From Paramacrobiotus metropolitanus (Eukaryota > Tardigrada > Eutardigrada > Parachela > Macrobiotidae), in NCBI RefSeq assembly GCF_019649055.1, contig NW_026570263.1, forward strand, positions 620,001 to 684,000: a DNA stretch of 64,000 bases. The letters run 5' to 3'. The notes below the pieces were generated by a model, which had not been told where the DNA came from, did not search any database, and saw only the letters and a program-made list of their open reading frames with translations. Made by a program: the position numbers and the translations under genes. Positions 1 to 9,919 of the stretch are shown piece by piece; positions within the stretch are counted from its first letter, which is position 1, and every line of letters starts with the position of its first letter.

Positions 1-11
1 TTCGCAAAAAT

Positions 12-66
12 GGCGATGGAGCGGAATCGAACCGCTGGCTACCGAGTGAGATCCACGTAGCACAGG
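12..66 (-). repeat. Partial copy of a tRNA-like Pol III module
   Basis: This stretch matches the tRNA-like module at 5744-5813 almost base for base over its 3' half. On the minus strand it shows a B-box-like GGTTCGATTCC inside a perfect 5-bp T-arm-type stem, followed by CCATCGCC and a TTTTT run (positions 6-10 on the plus strand). The 5' half (A-box side) seen in the other copy is missing here, and the sequence jumps to DNA that in the other copy lies about 65 bp further on. I read it as a truncated duplicate carried with the F-box unit and probably not a working RNA gene. Confidence 0.4.
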
Positions 67-130
67 GCGGCTGTCGTGGGCACAGAGTAGTCTACTCTAA
101 TACGGTGCAGCTTAACTGCACCACTGAACA

Positions 131-180
131 CCTTCAGCTATTGCTAGCCGCCTGGGTGCGGCAGCTCAGTGCCCACTGCT
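131..180 (-). repeat. F-box upstream conserved block, copy L
   Basis: A block of about 50 bp with the core gcctgggtgcgg...ctcagtgcc. Diverged copies lie about 230 bp upstream of the start codons of F-box genes A, C and D. Its presence here, in the same orientation, implies that another F-box paralogue begins within about 250 bp to the left of position 1. It may be promoter or 5' UTR sequence of the family. I cannot tell whether it is functional or only carried along by duplication. Confidence 0.5.
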
Positions 181-261
181 TTCGGCACTCAGAGGAACTG
201 GCCACACAATCGGCATAGAGATCAAAGGGTCGGTTGCAACTTGTAACGCGTCAGTCAACGT

Positions 262-342
262 CGTGCTAGCCGCCATAAGTTCGTCCTCGGTAAAGTTGCG
301 GACAACCGACAGGTTCTCGCCCTCCCGCGTCCAGCTCCATTA
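262..342 (-). pseudogene. Relic of the SORL1 terminal exon, copy L
   Basis: Read on the minus strand, this segment resembles the last coding exon of the SorLA gene at 23177-23256. The peptide VVRNFTEDELMAAS corresponds to the authentic [18 protein letters not shown]. The upstream Glu-Leu-Asp codons are recognisable, but an indel breaks the frame and the stop codon is lost. Copy L and copy C (18748-18833) share a changed flank (ccagctccattaaa in place of the intron acceptor), so they descend from one duplication. It is a non-functional fragment. Confidence 0.55.
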
Positions 343-849
343 AATGAGCGTCGCGGTAAAACAGCGCCCGTCAGAACAGATTTTGTTCGACCTCTGGAAG
401 GAATCTTACTTTGAGTCCGATAATTATATATTAGTTAATTAAGTATAAAAACTGTGCTCTTAAAACGAATTCGAATTCGAATTGCTTATACAGCCCTATC
501 GAGGGAGCTCTACGACTGTTCAGGTTGGAAAAGGATGCGTGGTCACCAATCAGCTACGATTATCAGAGCGAAAAAAACCAGTTCACTGTGCTGTCTGTGT
601 GGACAAATAAATCACAGGCCTAATTTGCTAGAACGTCACAAAAGAAAACGGATCAGGTTTAGAAATAGAAAAGCAGCTTTTGATAAATTCATTATCTTTC
701 AAGCGAAGCGGTTCAGGAGAGAAAGTCACCACATGGTGAACCGTTTAACCGGTATTCAACCGCTTTAGTAATAAGTGTTTCTTTTTTTTTATTTTCAATA
801 ATAACAAAATCACAGCCGAGCTGAGAAGAAAAACAACATCGGGCACTAA
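343..849. other. Intergenic, no gene seen
   Basis: A/T-rich sequence with a short ttcgaattcgaattg run near 467. A 104-codon plus-strand frame at 454-768 has no recognisable domain or splice context, and I do not support it as a gene. Confidence 0.5.
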
Positions 850-1143
850 TCATTCCCGATCAGCCAATCTAAAAGCTAAAAAAACGTCCTCGTTGTCTCG
901 CATCTCATTAAATGTTCCGAGGACAGACACCGCACTTCCGCGTTGTATCTCGGTGCTGATTCTCTGACGCAAAAACTCTCCCGACCGAGGGTTACCACTA
1001 CATTCGCAAATCTTTCTTGACAGGTCTTTGAAAAACTTCTTGATTAGCGGTCCAAAGGTTCCCGTAGTTTCAAAAGCCAGAGGTTGTACTACGTATCGAT
1101 CCGCGAGTCCATCGTACTTCCGTAACTTCTGATTCTCTCTCAC
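850..1143 (-). pseudogene. Non-LTR retroelement C-terminal fragment, copy 1
   Basis: This frame of about 97 codons aligns along its length with the C-terminal half of the longer frame at 19172-19753. Shared blocks include YVVQPLAFET against YIVQPFAFET, and EIQRG...VLGT. That type of sequence occurs at the 3' end of reverse-transcriptase polyproteins in many animals, downstream of a restriction-like endonuclease region. Only the last part is present here, with no reverse transcriptase or zinc-knuckle part. It lies between the SORL1-exon relic at 262-342 and exon 3 of F-box gene A, the same order as copy 2, so it was probably duplicated as part of the unit. Confidence 0.55.
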
Positions 1144-1764
1144 TTCCGCTGCGCTTCCAGGAACACGTGATGTATGGCCTATGTAGGTCTATGTAGTGTT
1201 TCTTTTATCTAGATTCTAGAGTAGATGATGCCTTAGCAGACGCAATCATTTGTGTACTTACTGGAAAAATTCAATCACAGTATTATGAAGTCCAGTAGAC
1301 AGCACTGCTCAGATTAGCCAGTAACCATGTTCCCCTTCAATTTATTTCTGTCGTAACAACACAAGCGGCAAGTCGTGTCTTATTTACTAGAGAATGCAAT
1401 AGAAAATATCCATCAGAATAAGGCAAGGTGCACGCGCGTGCACACTGTACCGTACAACAGAAACTAAACGAAAAACAACCAACCTCTCTATCCTTCCGTT
1501 GGTTAAAAGGTAGCGCAGCTTATAAAAAAGCGTAAAGCGTAAACACATTATTATTAAGTATCCTAAATTCATAGACCAACTAAAGTAGTACACATTACAC
1601 TATAACTGTACGTCGATAACTATTTCACCGTCGATCGAAAGTCCGGGACCTATTACACAATTAACGCGATGCCGGTGCTGGCTGCCACACAATATAGGGC
1701 TAAATTGGCTAATTACCATCAATTTCAACAAAGCGCTTTGACAACAACCGCAGAATCTGAATCC
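1144..1764. other. Intergenic, no gene seen
   Basis: Non-coding spacer between the retroelement fragment and the last exon of F-box gene A. It should contain the 3' UTR of that gene. I see no other feature. Confidence 0.4.
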
Positions 1765-4700
1765 TTAGTGGCCACTGTAAGGCAGGCGCTTCTCGAGGTA
1801 GCAATCCAGGGCAAGTTGCGCCACTTTTGACAGTTTGTACACATCCACATTATCGCGCGTCCATTTCTCCGGTACGCCATTCTGCGCCGCACGTGGATCA
1901 GCACCGATCGACTCGTTTAAAACCTAGAAATACAGTAAAGAAATTACAGCACGGTACATACCGTAGGAGTACACTCGGATGGCTCCGTTTATCGCATTTA
2001 TTTGAATCACGTACGGTGCATGATTCAATAGGGAATTTTAGATTTCACATGGTTTAGGCCCCGTCCAAACCATGTGAAATCGCTGCCGTCTCCTCTCTCT
2101 GACCCTGCCAATTCAGTATTTACCCAGCTACAATGCCTGTTGACAGTGGATTCTTATCCAAATTAATTTGCTGCTAAACCTGCGGTCTGTATGGTCTGTA
2201 TGGTGCGTTTGCTAGAGAAACGAAAATTAAATCAGGAAAATGCCCGTACAGCGTCTGCAATCTACATACGTCAGTTGAGACCAGTCGCTTAATTTGAAAT
2301 GGAAGAAAAATAAAAATGTGTTTCCATCGTACGGCTCACCCACCGTCCATGATAAGCATGTCTAGTCTGCCCTTCATCGTCAGCCTCCGAAAAAATATTA
2401 GGGAATTTTAGATTTCACATGGTTTAGGCTCCTTCCACTAGAAACTACCGCGCCACATAAACAGTACGTTAGCAGACTGAAAATCGTTTAAAATGCTTGT
2501 ACGGATGCAGACTTGCAGTGACGTACAGCTGAAAAATAAATCGAATCGAGAGTGCCGAGAGCGTGACCAACCTGCTCTCGGGGAGGCGGTTAGAGCACAA
2601 AAAAAATCCACAGGCAGAATACGCTGGCTTATTGCTCAGCGATATGGCTGAGCCGTTGCACAGTTCCACGTCAGGCAGATAGTTTTTACGCGTCAGCCAA
2701 CGACGTTGGGTAACGGCGCCTTACGTCGCGAACGGACGTAAATCTAACCGTAACGCCAACTTCTATCCGAACGTCGAACTGCACGTAACTTGTTTTGTGA
2801 AATCTAAAATTCGCTAATATTACAAACACCAGCGGCACAAGTCTCACTCACGTCAAAGCCTTCAACTATACCGTAATTATCGAGTTTGTGGCTCTCCCGC
2901 AATAAGCCCGACCCGCTTCCCCAACCTGGTGTGAAAAATAAGCACGCACCCCGAAATTACGCTCCAGGGTGCCGTTAATAATTTAATACCTGCAAAATGG
3001 TAGACATAGCTGATCATCATCATATACCGTAAATTTCTTCATCACAGTTGCTGCGATTTAGGATAAAGTATAAACAGTAGACGGACATCAACATGATGTG
3101 GTGTTTGCTGGCAAACAGCTGTATTCGTATTAATATGATCCAAAATTTTACTCGCAAGAGTTGTTGTGTAGTTGCATATACCGGTAACTACTGCGTTCAG
3201 TTTTACTACCCTAGAACACCATGCGCAGGTGTTTGAAAAACAATGACCCTTCCATAAATATATACTGCTTGAAAAAATATTGCCACCCCCCTGAAATTGC
3301 ACCCCCTCCGCTCTGACCTTCGAAATATTTGCACCCCGGGGCCAGAAATTCGATAATTGCGGTAGCAGAAGTGTAACACAGTCATCTCTTGGCAAAACAC
3401 GGCTGTACAGATAGCTTATACCCACATACCCTGAGGAAGCCAGCGCATGCGTCATTACGCCACGAGCGGACCCTGACACAACCGTCCACCCATGCGGCCA
3501 ACCGCGGCAAATCCATCGCCTTGCGCAGCACCAGTGACCGTTCAAAAGCATCCCACACCTGCACCAATCGCTGCGCAGCCGCATCCCGCAGATAGAATCG
3601 CGCGTGGGCCACGTGGGCGCGCGTCTCCCGCAGCGACATGTCACACGCGCGCCACACCACCGCACCGCACGTCGCGGCCAACGCGGACACTTCCTTATTG
3701 GTCCGTTCCAAGTGAGCCTGCAGCGATAGCGTCACGTCGCGTTCGCTGAAATCGCACTGCGAGAAGACCAGCGTCTTCAGGCAGCGCTTCTGCAACGCTG
3801 TGCGCACGTGTGCCCAGGATGCCGACACGAGCGATTCCGAGGCATCCTCAATGACGACGGTGGTAGTGGCCGGCGTGGCGCACTTAAGTAGGCATCCAGC
3901 CAGCAGAAACTGCTCGGAACGGTAAACGTGTCGCTTGCGGAAGGAGATCCACAGATGCTGACCGGCCGTCGCATCGCCGCTGACGACTGCCTCCCACAGG
4001 CGGCAGACGCGGCGCAGACGGATCCGCTCGATGGTGTCCAGTGACTGGAAGACTTCTGCCAATATTTCACGGGGTAAGGGGATGCCACGCCCAGCTGGTC
4101 CCGGTTCGGCGAGCGGCGCTTGAACGGTCTTCGCCGGAGTAACGAAGCGACGGCCAATCCACTCGCCTGCCAGATCTTGGTCTACGCCACGGAACAATCC
4201 GCGCTCACTACACTCTTGAATAACGTGATCACACACGCCTTCCTGCAAATCAAAAGCCAACAACTAAAGAAACGCTACTAATGCAATCTCGAACCAAATT
4301 TCACTTCATTCAACATCAAAAACTTGACTGAGTCATCTACAAAAAAATCAAAACTCTGAACCAAAATGGCCGTGATACAGGGCAAAAAGTCATAAAAGTT
4401 TAAAGCAAGTCAAAATATAAAAATGCTACTACAGTCTGCACATCGATAGGGTTATGAACGGTTTTCGTGGTTTTTCCATGCTTAAATGTCGATCACTAAT
4501 TCGTGTCCATAAGGTTAGAAGGTACTGTAACGGCCATAGAGGTAGGAACTTACGAATTCAGCGGGTGTTAGAGGCTGCCCATCGTTCTGCTGGAAATACA
4601 ACAGCGTACTCTCGCTCTGCCGAACAACGGCAGTGCAGCAGGCGCTGCAGTCGCGGCTCAGCTGCTGCCACAGCAGCCCATCCGCCACTCTGCGCACCGA

Positions 4701-5237
4701 CCAGTAGCGGCCGGGCAGGCTGCATTCGCGGTTGACAAAATAGTGAGGAGGCAGGCGGCGCTGCTGCAGCTCATCCGACGACGGCGCAATGCGGATCTGT
4801 TGGACTGGGACGATCACTTTCATCGTCGCGTCGCCCAACCGCACCTCAACTAGCGCACAATCGATATCGCTGCAGTACGTTCCGACCGTACTGGAATCTT
4901 CGAGCAGAACGAGTTGGACGGGCCACCACGTCCACGCACGTTGTGGACCGACGCGTAACAAGGCCTGCAACGGATAGATCTCCGTCCACGCACGCTCCTT
5001 CCATGATTCGATGGCGACAGAAGGACAGCTGAAGAGGTTCCCGTACTCGACCAACTCGCAGTGACGTTGCGGACAGTCGAAGTCGATGAGCAGGCCCTGG
5101 TTGGCGTTGTCACCCGATGCCAGACCGATGACGACGCCGTGTTGCAGCGCTCCGTTGATCAGCACATCCACAGCGTTCCACTGGTACACGTCGTACACAA
5201 CGCCGCAGTAACGAGTGTTGCTGGCGAAGAGGTGCAT
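1765..5237 (-). CDS. F-box protein, tandem family member A (3 exons)
   Basis: Exons 5237-4554, 4242-3430 and 1923-1765 join in phase 0 at both junctions (donors GTAAGT and GTATGT, acceptors ttgcag and ttctag) and give 551 aa, exactly the length of paralogue B. Residues 1-228 form an unidentified domain with conserved QWNAVDVLINGALQHGVVIG, DFDCPQRHCELVEYGNLF and AWTWWPVQL. The F-box is at about residues 275-315 (LPREILAEVFQSL...VCRLWEAVV). A longer helical or leucine-rich-like region follows. The last exon ends the protein with a GADPRAAQ...KWT motif shared by B and D. F-box proteins recruit substrates to Skp1-CUL1 ligases. The F-box call is firm; the substrate is unknown. Intron 2 is long (1.5 kb) and holds a MITE. 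The start ATG is conserved in the other copies. Confidence 0.8.
2031..2081. repeat. Perfect 15-bp hairpin made of MITE end sequence
   Basis: gatttcacatggttt (2041-2055) is followed 11 bases later by its exact reverse complement at 2067-2081. The left half, from about 2031, repeats the 5' end of the MITE at 2394. It is either a solo fold-back remnant or two element ends joined head to head, within intron 2 of F-box gene A or at its edge. Confidence 0.6.
2394..2821. mobile_element. MITE, about 428 bp, with 26-bp terminal inverted repeats
   Basis: The first 26 bases (2394-2419, beginning aatattag and ending tttcaca) and the reverse complement of the last 26 (2796-2821) match at 25 positions; the single difference is G versus C at base 9. 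The interior holds no transposase frame. The element sits inside intron 2 of F-box gene A. Partial copies of the same end occur at 2031-2060. No long target-site duplication is evident; TA or a short A/T duplication is possible. The superfamily is not assigned. Confidence 0.7.
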
Positions 5238-5460
5238 GTTGCAGGGAGAAGTCTTCGTGAATAAGAATATGTGGTAGTGCCGAATTGTACCCGGCTTGAC
5301 TACTCCATAAACAATCAGTCAAGCGGAGGATCGAACGACGAACGGAGGACGAAATCAAAGTTAAATCACTTAAATGCTAACTACGAAATCACGAGCAGGC
5401 ACTTCCTGATTTGAAAAGTGACGAGTCAGAGCGCTGAATTTGACCAAAGTGTCAATAACC

Positions 5461-5510
5461 ACCTTTCAGCTACTGCTGCCGCCTGGGTGCGGGAGGCGCC
5501 GCTCAGCGCC
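5461..5510 (-). promoter_or_regulatory. F-box upstream conserved block, copy A
   Basis: This copy of the 50-bp block (core gcctgggtgcgggaggcgcc) lies about 230 bp upstream of the start codon of F-box gene A. Copies at similar distances precede genes C and D, but none was found before gene B. About 40 further bases (gcgctgaatttgacc...) are also shared with copy C. The constant distance from the ATG suggests promoter or 5' UTR sequence. The role is inferred, not shown. Confidence 0.4.
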
Positions 5511-5743
5511 TTATCGCCTACTACCGTGTTGGTGTGTAAATACTTATTTTGGTGTGTTTAGTTTCGGCAATCATCATCTCAGTAATGTGCGAATTGTTTG
5601 TCGTAGTTGGATCAGTTGTTTGATACGGTTTTATCGAGCTGTAAAGTGTAACAGAGGCAGCCATAAGTCGGCTGTTCGTGGTGATCTCAGCGAGGGAGGG
5701 CGGTCAGATGAAGATCCTGTCTGTTGAGGAAATTCCGAAAAAT

Positions 5744-5813
5744 GGCGATGGAGCGGAATCAAACCGCTGGCTACCGAGTGAGATCCACGTAGCACAGCCA
5801 CTGTGCCATCGCC
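5744..5813 (-). ncRNA. tRNA-like Pol III module
   Basis: On the minus strand this 70-nt segment starts GGCGATGG and ends CCATCGCC, a perfect 8-bp terminal stem. It contains a 5-bp T-arm-type stem around TTTGATT, a 6-bp GCACAG/CTGTGC hairpin in the D-arm position, an A-box-like TGGCACAGTGG, and a CTAC/GTAG stem in the middle. It is followed at once by TTTTT (5738-5742 on the plus strand), a Pol III stop. A/B-box spacing and arms do not fit a standard tRNA, so no anticodon is assigned. It may be a degenerate tRNA or a tRNA-derived SINE head. The other copy (12-66) is truncated. Confidence 0.35.
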
Positions 5814-6749
5814 GCTGTTGGCGAAGATCAAGATATTTGTGCTTGAGCTTGAGCCAACCAGGTAGGCGGCGGATGGGCGGCTGCTGTGTGTACAGAGGAT
5901 TCTCCTCTTACAAAAGGCAACTTTACTTAACAGATATCAGTCCAGTAGATGCTACAGCATAATCGTTATTGACAACAGCCATCCGATTAACAAAGTTACA
6001 GCTGCTGGTACATTACGCAACAGTTAAAATTTAACATTAAAAAAAACAACCGAATTCTGTCTTTTCTCGGTTTAAAAGGATACTAGCGCAACACCGCCGT
6101 AGCATTTCCCTTTACAACAGCAAGACCAAAACCGCGGTGATATGTGACGGTTGGAGAGTCATCGCAACACGCTTAATAAGTCGCTCAAATGGGCACAAAA
6201 TAACCGGAAACAGAGATTTATAAAGGTCAACGATAGCCGGATCAAAATCAGTCAGGTCGAGCCCGAGGTCTCGCATTGTCGGTTTGTTAAACTTTGGATC
6301 CTTAATTCTGAACGCCCAGACCACAGGAAGCGCAGAGGCGAAACCATTACTCTTCAGTTAATTTTAGCGTAACAACAGAAGCGGCGTTAGGTTGACATAT
6401 ACTCATTCGGTAAACTCATATGTGGCATCATAAATTCATTTTATAAATCCTGAAATCCGCCACGCAATACAGCTAGTAAGCAGACGAGATACTTATCTGC
6501 GCCCGAGGTTCAGCATCGAAATTCACCGCAGAAACATCCTGGGAATCCTGGCAGCCTCGGCCAGTTTAGATCAAATGTTGTCTGTGATTCGGTCGCCTGT
6601 TTCGGATCTCTGTTGATGCTGTGCGATGTTTCATTTTTGAAAAGTTGGCTTGATCACTTTGTACTTTTTTGGGAAAATTAATAATAAAGCGGCGGCTACT
6701 GGCTAGTAAGCACTTGCTAGTTAATACAATGAACAGGAACGAGATACTG
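5814..6749. other. Spacer between F-box genes A and B
   Basis: No gene is supported. The only longer frames (6112-6324 minus, 6151-6372 plus) overlap each other and show no recognisable domain. The 3' UTR of gene B should lie at its right end. Confidence 0.4.
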
Positions 6750-8819
6750 CTACAGTGGACGGCCGTTAAGCGGCCCTCGCCAGTAGTCCAAGGCACACTG
6801 CGCCACCTTCGCCAGCCGGAACACATCCAACTTGCCCAGATTATCCATCGTCCACTCCTGTTCGCCATGCTGCACCGGCGAACGTGGATCAGCACCGATG
6901 TACTGGTTAAGGGTCTAAGGAAACACAAAACATGAAATACTAGCACGGTATAGAATGAACTGCAAAAAAACTACGCATGAGATCACTTGGAATCATAATT
7001 CTCACCGGAGTTACGGCTACAACCGGATACCAGTGGTTTAAAATTAGACTACCCAGTATAAAAAAATCTCCTTTTGGTAACATACGACTGCAGTCTGGAC
7101 ACCTGCATACCCACCGATATGATCTTATTGCACGCTGCCACGTTTCGTCCGCTGACACAGCTCGCCACCCACTCGGCCAGCCGCGGCACATCGACCACCT
7201 CCCGGAGCACCAGTGACCTTTCACACACATCCCACAACTGTATCAGCCGTTGAGCCGGCGCATCACGCAAACAGAATTTCGCAAAGGTCACGTGCGCGCT
7301 GGTCTGCTTCAGCGCCATGTCGCACTCGCGCCACACCACCGCACGGCACGTCGCGGCCAACGCGGACAGCTGACCAGACAACTGGTCTAAGTTGTCGCGC
7401 AAACTGAAGTAGTAGAGAGGATTGCTGAAATCACACCGGGAGAAGACCAGCGTCTGGAGGCCGCGGTTGTGCAGGAACATGGCTAGCACTTCTCCTACGT
7501 GTCCCCAGGACGTCGACACGAGTGATTTCGAGGCATCCTCAATGACGATTGTTGCAGTGGCCGGTGTGGCACACTTGAGCAGGCATCCAGCCAGCAGGAA
7601 CCGCTCGGAACGGTAGACGTGTCGCTTCCGGAAGGAGATCCACAGATGCTGACCGGCCGTCGCATCCCCGCCGACGACGGCGTCCCACAGGCGGCAGACG
7701 CGGCGCAGGCGGACCCGCTGGATGGTGTCCAGTGACCGGAAGACGGCAACCACCAGTTCCCCGGGCAAGGGAATGCCACTTCCCGCTGCTCCCGGTTCTG
7801 GCGGAGCGTGTACGGTCTTCGCTCGAGTGACAAAGCGCCGGCCCATCCACTCGCCGGCCAGATCGAGGTCTCCTTTACCGGCGTCGCGATCACTGCGCGC
7901 TGTAGCGTCGTTACACGTGCGTTCCTGTTAACCAAAAGCCGTGCACGCACGATCACAGGAATATTCAACAGTGCCATATGGCATTAATCCCTAGCAAGAT
8001 ACTAGCTGAGACTACCTCACACCGCAGAGGCGGTAACGACCAGAAGCGTGACGTGCCGAAGCACCCTGAATGGCTCAAGCCCACGTTCCTCACATATCTA
8101 GTCAAAAGGTTTTCAAACGGGCTTGTAGTAGTACTTACGAATTGACCGGGTGTTATAGGCACACCATCGTGCCGCTGGAAATACGAGAAGATCCCGTCAC
8201 GAACGGCCACGCAGCACGCCCGCCAGTCGCGGCTGAACTGCTGCCACAACAGTCCGTTGGCCACCATGCACACCGGCCAGTATCCGCTAGTCAGACAGCA
8301 CTCCCGGATGACAAAATAGTCCGGCTGCAGACGGCGCTGCTGGAGATCGTCAGGCGACGGGACACAGCGGACCTGCTGGCAAGGGAGCACTTCTTTAATC
8401 AGCGTATTCCCCAGCTGCACCTCCACCACAACCCACCCCATTCCGATGCTGTACGTGCCGTCGTTATTGGCGTTCTCCGCCACGAGGCGCTGCACGGGCC
8501 ACCACGTCCACGCCCGTTGGGGACCGACGCGCAACAAGGCCTGCAACGGCCGAGTCGCCGCCCAGACATGTGCGGGTATCCGCTGCTGGTCCCAGGGTCC
8601 GTTGGCAACGTACGGGCAGTGGAAGAGGTTCCCGTACGCCATCAGCTCGCAGTGCCGCTGCGGACAGTCAAAGTCCACCAGCACGCCCTGCTGCGCGCCA
8701 GCCAGACCGATGACGACGCCGTGCTGCAGCGTCCCGTCGAGCAGCACGTCCACCGCATTCCACTGGTACACTTCGTACACCTCGCCACTATGGTAGGTGC
8801 TGCTGGCGAAGAAGTGCAT
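6750..8819 (-). CDS. F-box protein, tandem family member B (3 exons)
   Basis: Exons 8819-8139, 7924-7115 and 6914-6750 join in phase 0 and give 551 aa, the same length and exon plan as gene A. Exon 1 encodes the family's unidentified N-terminal domain (conserved QWNAVDVLLDGTLQHGVVIG and RAWTWWPVQ). Exon 2 holds the F-box (LPGELVVAVFRSL...VCRLWDAVV) and the C-terminal helical region. Exon 3 encodes a GADPRSPVQ...EWT tail. The start was set at the ATG conserved in A and D; an in-frame ATG six codons upstream exists. The protein probably acts as a substrate receptor of an SCF ligase. All three exons are open and splice sites are normal, so it looks functional. The conserved upstream block found at A, C and D is not present here. 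Confidence 0.8.
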
Positions 8820-9919
8820 GTTGCAGGGGGAGATCAAGCTACAGAATGCCCAGCACGTGGCAGATGGGGAATCGAAAAAAGGATTGGGGGACGAAGACTC
8901 AGACTGGCGACTGAAGATTCAAAAGCCAACAACTACGTACAGTACACACTACACACTATTTATACATAAATAAATAAGTAGGAGATTTTTACAGATTATA
9001 GCAGTCAGTCAGACGCAATGCACAGGACGAACACATTATACATTAACGGTAGCTGGACCTACCTGTACACGCAAAACAACAAATTAACAAAATTAATACT
9101 TCTGAAGTGCGAGTATATAAATAATCACGCAAAAGCCACTTAAAAAAAATATAAATAAATAATCACTTTTTCCACTCGTGCTCCTTAACCGTTTGTAAAT
9201 TTTGCAGAAGTATTTGCAGAAGAAATTTTGCAAAACATTATGGTTACCACTCCTGACACACCCTTGTGCTCAGTACACAACCTCTCGGCACTACCCTTAT
9301 CTGCGTGCACTACCTTGTATTTTTTAAAATTTTTTCACAGCTCAGTTATTTCTGGAACTGTCACTTTTTCATTAGCAGCAGCTGCATACTTCAAAGTATC
9401 ATCGGCTGTTACAAAATTGAATTTCCGTGAGAAAAAAATTCCAGGCGCCCTTGCGCTGGTTTTTCTTCGCACGATTTGGAGTTGGGACATTGCTTTTCTA
9501 GCTTGACATATCTGTAGTGCAGTCTTTGCTTTCCGAGCCTGACATACATGTAGTGCAAAAGTTTTAGAGAAAATACTCCAGATTACCATAAGTATAAATA
9601 ACAGTTATCAAAGATCTTGAAAGGAATTACCGCAATAAACGTTTGTAGCGGGAAGACGTTATAAATTGTAGCCGGTAGCCGGTAGCCGTAGCCGGTAGCC
9701 GGGAGCCGTTATAAATTTGAAGCCGGTAACATGGCCATTGTTAGGTGCGGGAGTGGGCTGGGTGTTTTTGTAATGTGGTTTGAAATTTGCAACTCAGAAG
9801 TTTTATGTTTGCTTTTCCATGATTGTGTTATCATATCCAGACCTACATTCAGTCGCTGTGACATTTTCTTCGCTGCAGCGTATACAGATTAGTACAGACA
9901 ATTATGTTCATCTTTGCAG
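8820..9919. other. Intergenic A/T-rich spacer with a short tandem repeat
   Basis: No gene is supported. A run of GTAGCCG units occurs at about 9668-9712 (gtagccggtagccggtagcc type, partly imperfect). The 5' exon or exons of the Ulp1-like gene starting at 9920 may lie here but were not recognised. Confidence 0.4.

Noticed and set aside
454-768. Plus-strand frame with CCLCGQINHRPNLLERHKRKR, zinc-finger-like at a glance
   Set aside because: The spacing does not fit a C2H2 or other finger, it has no splice context, and no second copy was seen.
3042-3665. Minus-strand frame of 207 codons overlapping F-box gene A exon 2
   Set aside because: Different frame from the F-box exon, and it continues into the intron; no domain.
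5744-5813. Annotating this as a standard tRNA gene
   Set aside because: A-box position, D arm and anticodon arm cannot be reconciled with the canonical cloverleaf; kept only as a tRNA-like module.
9228-9506. Candidate 5' exon of the Ulp1-like gene
   Set aside because: The frame shows no integrase core (no DDE pattern), and its end does not splice to the acceptor at 9919.
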